Positions 58,607-64,000 of a DNA stretch of 64,000 nt are shown here, in pieces (within the stretch, counting starts at the first letter, position 1; every line of letters starts with the position of its first letter). Below the pieces are notes generated by a model. It made no database searches and was not told where the DNA came from. It saw only the letters and a list, made by a program, of their open reading frames with translations. The DNA is from Yanghanlia caeni (lineage in GTDB: Bacteria > Pseudomonadota > Gammaproteobacteria > Burkholderiales > Burkholderiaceae_B), in assembly GCA_030733815.1 (NCBI GenBank), contig JAUZQE010000016.1, positions 1 through 64,000 on the forward strand. The letters run 5' to 3'. Position numbers and translations under genes: made by a program.

Positions 58607-60532
58607 ATGAGAAAGGAAGTCTGGTTCGGCCTATCTATCCTGATAGCCATCGTTATCGGCATCATCATTCTGATGCCGTCGCCAGAAAACATTACCAATG
58701 GCCACCTTGGCCTGTTGATGCTGGCCCTCATCGTGGTCACCATCATGCTGGGGTTTCCAACAGCGTTCACTCTCATGGGCATGGGGGTGATGTTCACCTA
58801 CCTGGCGTATAGCAATTTACCCACCCAGGAAGCCATTGAACGCACGCTCGACCTGATGGTGCTGCGCGCCTACTCCGTAATGACCAACGACGTGCTGATT
58901 GCCGTGCCGCTGTTCATTTTCATGGGGTATCTGGTCGAACGCGCCAACCTCATCGAACGATTGTTCAAGAGCATGCATCTGGCAATGTCGCGCATTCCCG
59001 GCTCGCTGGGCGTGGCCACCATTGCAACATGCGCAGTGTTTGCCACGGCCACGGGCATCGTGGGTGCGGTCGTTACGCTCATGGGCCTGCTCGCGATGCC
59101 GGCCATGATGAAGGCCGGCTACAGCGTACGTCTCACGGCGGGTGCCATTACTGCCGGCGGCTGTCTGGGCATCATGATTCCGCCATCTGTTCTGCTGATC
59201 GTCTATGGTGCGGTGGCAGGTGTCTCGGTTGTGAAGCTATACGCCGGCGCGTTTTTTCCGGGCATCATGCTGGCGGGCCTGTATGTACTGTACGTCATCC
59301 TGATGGCGAAATTCTTCCCGAAGTCTGCACCTCCGCTGTCCGAGGAAGAACGCCGCATCACGTTGCCGGAGTTTTCCCAGCAGATCAAGGAAACCATCAG
59401 CAACAAGGCACTGCCAGGGCTGATCCGTGCCATGAAGGGCAAGAACAATGTCCATGTGCCGTTCTCCACTCTGCTGAGGCACCTGATCATCACGCTGCTG
59501 CCCGCCATCGTGTTCGTTGCCACCATGGGCATCACCTACAAGGCTGTCACCGCCCCCATTGAAACGGTTGACTACGGCCTGCAGGAAATGGGCGGGTTCG
59601 GCGGATTCGACGACGATCAGAATCTGTACGGCGGCGGGCTGGCCGAACCTGAGGGTGCTCTGTCATTGGGCGGCCTTGCAGAGCCCGAGGGCGCCGCGCC
59701 GTTAGGCATGGAAGCCGCGCCGGCCGCACCTGCAGCAGAAACAGCCGAAGAAGCACAGGAAGAAGCAGGCCCGCCGGCCACCCCCGCCCCCACCTGGTTC
59801 TGGATTCTGCTGGCGGTGGGCACGGTGATCATGCTTATTTTCTATGCCATGTTCACCCTGGCACGGCTTGAAATCTTCAAGATGCTGCTGTCCTCGTTCT
59901 TTCCGCTCGCCATTCTCATTGCTGCGGTGCTGGGCAGTATCGTGTTTGGTTTCGCCACCCCTTCCGAAGCGGCAGCCATGGGTGCATTCGGCGGCATTCT
60001 GCTCGCTCTGGCCTACAAGCGGCTCAATCTCGACATGATGAAAGAGTCCGTGTACCTGGCTGCCAAGACCAGCGCCATGGTCTGCTGGCTGTTCGTGGGT
60101 TCCGCCATCTTCTCGGCGGCGTTCGCGCTGCTGGGTGGTCAGGAAATCATTAACGCGTGGGTGCTGAGCATGGACCTCACCCCCGTGCAATTCCTGATCA
60201 TGTCGCAGATCGTGATCTTCCTGCTGGGTTGGCCGCTGGAATGGACCGAGATCATCGTGATCTTCATGCCGATCTTCCTGCCCCTTGTCGATCACTTCGG
60301 CATTGACCCGCTGTTCTTCGGCCTGCTGGTGGCGCTCAATCTGCAAACGGCCTTCCTGTCACCGCCGGTCGCCATGTCGGCCTTCTATCTGAAGGGCGTG
60401 TCGCCCCCCCATGTCACCCTGAACCAGATCTTCCTGGGCATGATGCCGTTCATGGGAATTCAGATTCTGGCGATTGTGCTCATGTACCTGTTCCCCGGCA
60501 TTGGCTTGTGGCTGCCCGAGGTACTGTATTAG
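58607..60532 (+). CDS. dctM: TRAP transporter large permease with an inserted loop
   Basis: Large subunit of a TRAP transporter, 641 residues against the usual ~430-450. The N-terminal half has LIVVTIMLGFPTAFTLMGMG, GSLGVATIATCAVFATATGIVGAVVTLMGLLAMPAM and GGCLGIMIPPSVLLIVYGAV; the C-terminal half has FVGSAIFSAAFALLGG and LGWPLEWTEIIVIFMPIFLPL. The extra length comes from added helices and a hydrophilic loop at residues ~322-392 with two copies of GGLAEPEGA and an Ala/Glu/Pro run. It follows GAGGA. A strong terminator lies behind the stop. Confidence 0.92.
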   Translation: MRKEVWFGLSILIAIVIGIIILMPSPENITNGHLGLLMLALIVVTIMLGFPTAFTLMGMGVMFTYLAYSNLPTQEAIERTLDLMVLRAYSVMTNDVLIAVPLFIFMGYLVERANLIERLFKSMHLAMSRIPGSLGVATIATCAVFATATGIVGAVVTLMGLLAMPAMMKAGYSVRLTAGAITAGGCLGIMIPPSVLLIVYGAVAGVSVVKLYAGAFFPGIMLAGLYVLYVILMAKFFPKSAPPLSEEERRITLPEFSQQIKETISNKALPGLIRAMKGKNNVHVPFSTLLRHLIITLLPAIVFVATMGITYKAVTAPIETVDYGLQEMGGFGGFDDDQNLYGGGLAEPEGALSLGGLAEPEGAAPLGMEAAPAAPAAETAEEAQEEAGPPATPAPTWFWILLAVGTVIMLIFYAMFTLARLEIFKMLLSSFFPLAILIAAVLGSIVFGFATPSEAAAMGAFGGILLALAYKRLNLDMMKESVYLAAKTSAMVCWLFVGSAIFSAAFALLGGQEIINAWVLSMDLTPVQFLIMSQIVIFLLGWPLEWTEIIVIFMPIFLPLVDHFGIDPLFFGLLVALNLQTAFLSPPVAMSAFYLKGVSPPHVTLNQIFLGMMPFMGIQILAIVLMYLFPGIGLWLPEVLY

Positions 60533-60565
60533 AAACCCGGCACGCCGCAAAATTCGCGGTATTTT

Positions 60566-60606
60566 CCAAGCCCGTGCACCAAAATCGTGCACGGGCTTGG
60601 TTTTTT
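60566..60606 (+). terminator. Rho-independent terminator after dctM
   Basis: A perfect 14-bp stem (CCAAGCCCGTGCAC with GTGCACGGGCTTGG), 7-base loop and six T residues. Confidence 0.93.
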
Positions 60607-60662
60607 ATGTGTATCATGCACACCTTGTTTAAATATAAAACATATAGAGACAAAGCTGGACC

Positions 60663-62366
60663 ATGCGCAAGAACTTGCCGGTTACCAACGTTGAAACACG
60701 CGTTCGAGCCGATCAGTACCTGATTTCCAAAACGAACACGAAAGGCATCATTACGTACGCCAATCCCGCCTTCATAGAAATCAGCGGTTACACGCATGAA
60801 GAGCTGATCGGCCAACCTCACAACCTGATCCGCCACCCGGATATGCCGCCGGAGGCCTTCAAGGATCTGTGGAATACCCTGCATGCCGGGGAATCCTGGA
60901 TGGGCATGGTGAAGAACCGCCGCAAGGACGGCGGCTTTTATTGGGTGCTGGCCAACGTCACACCCATTATGGAACATGGCGAAGTTACGGGCTATGCGTC
61001 AGTTCGCATCCGGCCCAGCCGGGCTCAGATCGCCCAGGCCGAGGCGCTTTACCGCCGCATCAACGAGGGCACGCTTTCCGGTTATGCGATCAGCAGGGGG
61101 CAGCTCGTGCCCACGGGCTGGCGAAAGCTGCTCAAGAGTCTGTTGACCCCTCTGGCTCCGGATCTGCGGGCCCGCATGCTGCGCATGACCCTACTTTCGA
61201 CCAGTGCGACGTTACTGGCCACGTGGTTTGCACTGACCGGCGGCGTTCCCGAAGACTACCGGATTCTGATCATGGCCACGCTGGCCGCCGCCGTGACGGG
61301 CACGTTTGCGTATGGCTGGAGCGTGTTCCGGCGCGTGATTCAACCGCTACAGGGCGTGGCTGACATCGCGCGGCAGATCGCCGCCGGGAACCTGCAGGTC
61401 GAGATCGATACCGAGCAACCCGGTGAGACGGGCATGCTGTACTTTCACATCGAGATGATGCGCCGCAGTCTGATCGGAATCGCTCACGACGTGCAGGCCA
61501 GCGTTCGCACCACCACCCTCACCGCGCAGACTCTGGATCTCGACAACCGGAATCTGGCCACCCGCACGGAAGATCAGGCCGCCGCCCTGCAGGAAACCGC
61601 CGCAAGTGTCGAACAGCTCACTGCAACCGTGCGGCAGAACGCCGATCATGCCATGCTTGCCAATCAGCTTTCCGACAACAGCATGCAGATCGCGCGCCGC
61701 GGCGGCGAAGTGGTGAATGCAGTCGTACATTCGATGGGGCGCATTCACGAAAGCTCCAAACAGATTGGCGATATTGTCGCGCTGATCGAGTCAATTGCCT
61801 TCCAGACCAATATTCTGGCCTTGAACGCGGCGGTGGAGGCCGCCCGCGCCGGTGAGTCAGGCCGCGGTTTCGCCGTTGTCGCGGCAGAAGTTCGCAATCT
61901 GGCACAGAAAAGTGGTCAGGCCGCCAAGGAAATCAAGCAGCTGATCGAGGAATCGGTGGCGCGCATGCAGGATGGTGCGACGGAGGCCGAACGCGCCGGC
62001 CATACCATGCAAGAAATCGTGGAAGCCGTCACGAAGGTGACGGACCTCATTGGCGAGATCTCCATCGCTTCGTCGGAGCAGACGGTCGGCCTCGAACAGA
62101 TCAATCAGGCCATGACGCACCTGGAAAGCGCGACACATGAGAATGCACAGTTCGGGCTGCAGCTGGGCGAAAACATCCGTTTGCTGGCGAGTGAGGCCGT
62201 AGCCCTGAGCCGCGCAATCGAGGTGCTCAATACGGGCACTGAGATCATCCCGGGCGGCACACGCCGGCAAGACACTGATGCGCACGAAGATGAGATGCTC
62301 GACTACGAAGACAATGCGCACCTTGCCGCGCCAGGCACAACGGACAACATTGCACTGATTCAGTGA
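60663..62366 (+). CDS. Methyl-accepting chemotaxis protein with N-terminal PAS domain
   Basis: An Aer-like chemoreceptor of 567 residues. An N-terminal PAS domain (residues ~22-120, FIEISGYTHEELIGQPHNLIRHPDMPPEAF) can bind FAD or haem. Two close helices near 180-220 form a membrane hairpin with almost no periplasmic part, so the signal is sensed inside the cell. HAMP and the long signalling hairpin follow, with the highly conserved tip SIAFQTNILALNAAVEAARAGESGRGFAVVAAEV. No methylation-pentapeptide (CheR tether) is seen at the C-terminus. The ATG has no clear ribosome site. It stands alone between a terminator and the next gene. Confidence 0.92.
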   Translation: MRKNLPVTNVETRVRADQYLISKTNTKGIITYANPAFIEISGYTHEELIGQPHNLIRHPDMPPEAFKDLWNTLHAGESWMGMVKNRRKDGGFYWVLANVTPIMEHGEVTGYASVRIRPSRAQIAQAEALYRRINEGTLSGYAISRGQLVPTGWRKLLKSLLTPLAPDLRARMLRMTLLSTSATLLATWFALTGGVPEDYRILIMATLAAAVTGTFAYGWSVFRRVIQPLQGVADIARQIAAGNLQVEIDTEQPGETGMLYFHIEMMRRSLIGIAHDVQASVRTTTLTAQTLDLDNRNLATRTEDQAAALQETAASVEQLTATVRQNADHAMLANQLSDNSMQIARRGGEVVNAVVHSMGRIHESSKQIGDIVALIESIAFQTNILALNAAVEAARAGESGRGFAVVAAEVRNLAQKSGQAAKEIKQLIEESVARMQDGATEAERAGHTMQEIVEAVTKVTDLIGEISIASSEQTVGLEQINQAMTHLESATHENAQFGLQLGENIRLLASEAVALSRAIEVLNTGTEIIPGGTRRQDTDAHEDEMLDYEDNAHLAAPGTTDNIALIQ

Positions 62367-62491
62367 CAAACATGCACTGGCGGGCGGTCAATGGCGTAAC
62401 ATTGCATGTCTGCAGGCGGTTTTGCACGTGTGCGAGACCGCAGCGCCGCTCTCTGTAAGCGGCATTCCCCGCCCGTCACACTGTTTGAACC

Positions 62492-63961
62492 ATGAAAATC
62501 AACGTCGCCAATGTCAGTGCCGCCGAGACCCGGCTGGATCTTTTCGATGTATCGCCCACCTCAATGTGGCTGGAAGACTACAGCGAACTCAAGATCCTGT
62601 TCGACACCTGGCGGTCGCAAGGCGTAAGCGACATTCGCAGCCACCTGCGCGCCGACCCGCGGCGCATCGCCCAATGCTCTGGCTGTATCCGCCTGTTGCG
62701 CGTGAATCCGCGCACACTGCAGCTGTACGGTGCCACATCGTTTGACGAACTGGCCGGCAACCTCGACAGCGTATTGCGCGACGACATGCACCTGGCGCAC
62801 ATCGACGAACTGGAACAGCTCTGGTCAGGTGCCGGCCGCTTTGAAAGCCAGACAGTGAACTACACGCTCGATGGTCGCCGGCTCGATCTGCTGCTCAAGG
62901 GCGTGGTGCTGCCCGGCCACGAAGCCACGTGGGATCGCGTACTGGTGATCGTGGAAGATATCACTGAGCTGGAAACCGCCAGACGCATGCTCGCCGAAAG
63001 CGAGCGCTATGCGCGCGGTCTGTTCGAGCATGCCCCCGTATCGCTCTGGGTTCAGGATTTCGGAGCCATTCGCAAGCTGCTCGACAATCTGCGCGAATGC
63101 GGCATCACCGATTTCCGCACGTTCACCGACGTGCACCCCGATTTCGTCGAACGCTGTCTGCACGAGATCCGCACCATCGACGTCAACCAGCACACCCTGT
63201 CGCTCTTCAAGGCCGCCGACAAGCCCACGCTGCTGGCGCGTCTCGACGAAGTGTTCCGCGACGACTCGCTCGCTACGTTTCGTGAACAGCTCATCGACCT
63301 TTGGGAAGGCGTGATCTTCCAGCAGCGTGAAATTTGCAGCTACACCCTGGAGGGCAGCACCCTGCACAATCACATGCAGTTCTGGATCGTGCCGGGGCAC
63401 GAGGCGAAGTGGGATCTGGCCCTGGTAGCGCTCACCGACATCACGGCCCGCAAGAAGGCCGAGAACTATCTCGAGTACCTGGGCCAGCACGACGTGCTCA
63501 CGGGTCTCAAGAACCGGTCGTTCTACACCGATGAGCTCGAGCGCCTGCGCCGCAAGGGCACCTACCCCATCACCGCCCTCGTGCTCGATCTGAACGACCT
63601 GAAGGAAGTGAACGACGAACTGGGCCACGCCGCGGGCGACGGCCTGCTTCGGCGGGCCGGCGAGGTAATCAGCAAGGCCATCGACAAACCCACACAAGCG
63701 TCACGTACCGGCGGCGACGAGTTCGTCATTCTGATGCCGGGCGCCGACGAAAGCGCCGGCCAGTTCCTGATCGAAAACATCGAAAAACTCATTGCCCTGA
63801 ACAACCAGTACTACACGAATCTGCCACTGAATGTTTCGATCGGCATGGCTACATGCCAGTCGCCCGACGGGCTGGAAGACATGCTGCGCCGTGCCGATCT
63901 GGCCATGTACGAAAAGAAGCGGGCCTACCACGCAGCGCGCGGCGAAGCCGGCAGCGTTTGA
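62492..63961 (+). CDS. Diguanylate cyclase with two PAS-type sensors
   Basis: A 489-residue cytoplasmic protein without membrane helices. Two similar PAS-like repeats (residues ~10-165, MWLEDYSELKILFDTWRSQGVSDIRSHL, and ~170-315, LWVQDFGAIRKLLDNLRECGITDFRTF) suggest an internal duplication. The GGDEF domain (residues ~330-489) has the motif SRTGGDEFVILM near 410. The product-inhibition RxxD is absent at the usual place (IDKPTQASRT before GGDEF), so it may lack feedback control. The start at 62492 has no clear ribosome site. It follows the PAS chemoreceptor by 125 bp on the same strand. Confidence 0.9.
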   Translation: MKINVANVSAAETRLDLFDVSPTSMWLEDYSELKILFDTWRSQGVSDIRSHLRADPRRIAQCSGCIRLLRVNPRTLQLYGATSFDELAGNLDSVLRDDMHLAHIDELEQLWSGAGRFESQTVNYTLDGRRLDLLLKGVVLPGHEATWDRVLVIVEDITELETARRMLAESERYARGLFEHAPVSLWVQDFGAIRKLLDNLRECGITDFRTFTDVHPDFVERCLHEIRTIDVNQHTLSLFKAADKPTLLARLDEVFRDDSLATFREQLIDLWEGVIFQQREICSYTLEGSTLHNHMQFWIVPGHEAKWDLALVALTDITARKKAENYLEYLGQHDVLTGLKNRSFYTDELERLRRKGTYPITALVLDLNDLKEVNDELGHAAGDGLLRRAGEVISKAIDKPTQASRTGGDEFVILMPGADESAGQFLIENIEKLIALNNQYYTNLPLNVSIGMATCQSPDGLEDMLRRADLAMYEKKRAYHAARGEAGSV

Positions 63962-64000
63962 GCACCGCCGCCGGGCGGAAGCCGGCCGGTCAGCCGCCGC

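Overview
The window is GC-rich, densely packed bacterial chromosome with a beta-proteobacterial, Alcaligenaceae-like (Burkholderiales) character. Reasons: a Bug-type (Bordetella uptake gene) solute receptor, a caa3-like oxidase with fused subunit I/III, a Dnr-like Crp/Fnr regulator beside hemN, a TRAP dicarboxylate-type operon, and an insertion sequence that matches the IS1001 type in family (ISL3), length and terminal repeats. I cannot name the species. No CRISPR array, prophage or defence island is visible. Apart from one insertion sequence and its flank, this is core or conserved-accessory metabolism.

Layout. 1-4.1 kb: rhodanese; then on the minus strand a Nudix/winged-helix regulator, nadC and a Bug receptor, with two matching 19-bp palindromes in front of nadC that look like the regulator's operators. 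4.2-10.7 kb: Na/Pi symporter, a two-gene terminal oxidase (subunit I/III fusion, lipoprotein subunit II), a DUF2231 protein and a CopD-like membrane protein whose genes overlap tail to tail, and a CsbD protein. 10.8-19.8 kb: YbfB-type MFS, nitronate monooxygenase, a polytopic membrane protein, malonyl-CoA synthetase and enoyl-CoA hydratase, a Dnr-like regulator, a DUF454 protein and hemN with two FNR/Dnr-type boxes upstream. 19.9-25.9 kb: a six-gene Mrp (Mnh/Pha) cation/proton antiporter operon with fused A and B subunits. 26-31 kb: a small periplasmic protein, a two-component system, and exbD-exbB-tonB with a 12-bp minisatellite in tonB and a Fur-like palindrome in front.

31-43.3 kb: tRNA-Val, HU, a trans-sulfuration-type PLP enzyme, rlmB, rnr, two identical tRNA-Leu(CAG) genes, then a long leader containing a possible 10-codon leader peptide, followed by a two-component sodium:solute symporter, a cNMP/CBS/nucleotidyltransferase protein, a membrane protein and a membrane PAS-like/DEDDh exonuclease. 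43.4-50.7 kb: an HlyD/RbbA/YhhJ-like ABC export system, a GNAT enzyme, a run of five consecutive perfect stem-loops (49047-49148), an MFS permease and an overlooked 55-residue membrane protein. 50.7-56.1 kb: diguanylate cyclase, cold-shock protein, FmdE-like protein, a possibly truncated orphan ORF, the IS1001-like element and tRNA-Met. 56.2-64 kb: a small disordered protein, a TRAP transporter operon with a terminator and a strong hairpin between receptor and permease genes, a PAS chemoreceptor and a second diguanylate cyclase.

Themes: control of respiration and haem synthesis by an FNR/Dnr-type regulator, NAD synthesis under a Nudix regulator, uptake of carboxylates (Bug, TRAP, acetate-type symporter), and several RNA structures that the protein genes do not explain. 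The best candidates for something undescribed are the five-hairpin array at 49047-49148, the leader at 36908-36940, the 22-bp-period repeats at 31004-31064, and the nucleotidyltransferase plus membrane exonuclease pair at 39449-43344.
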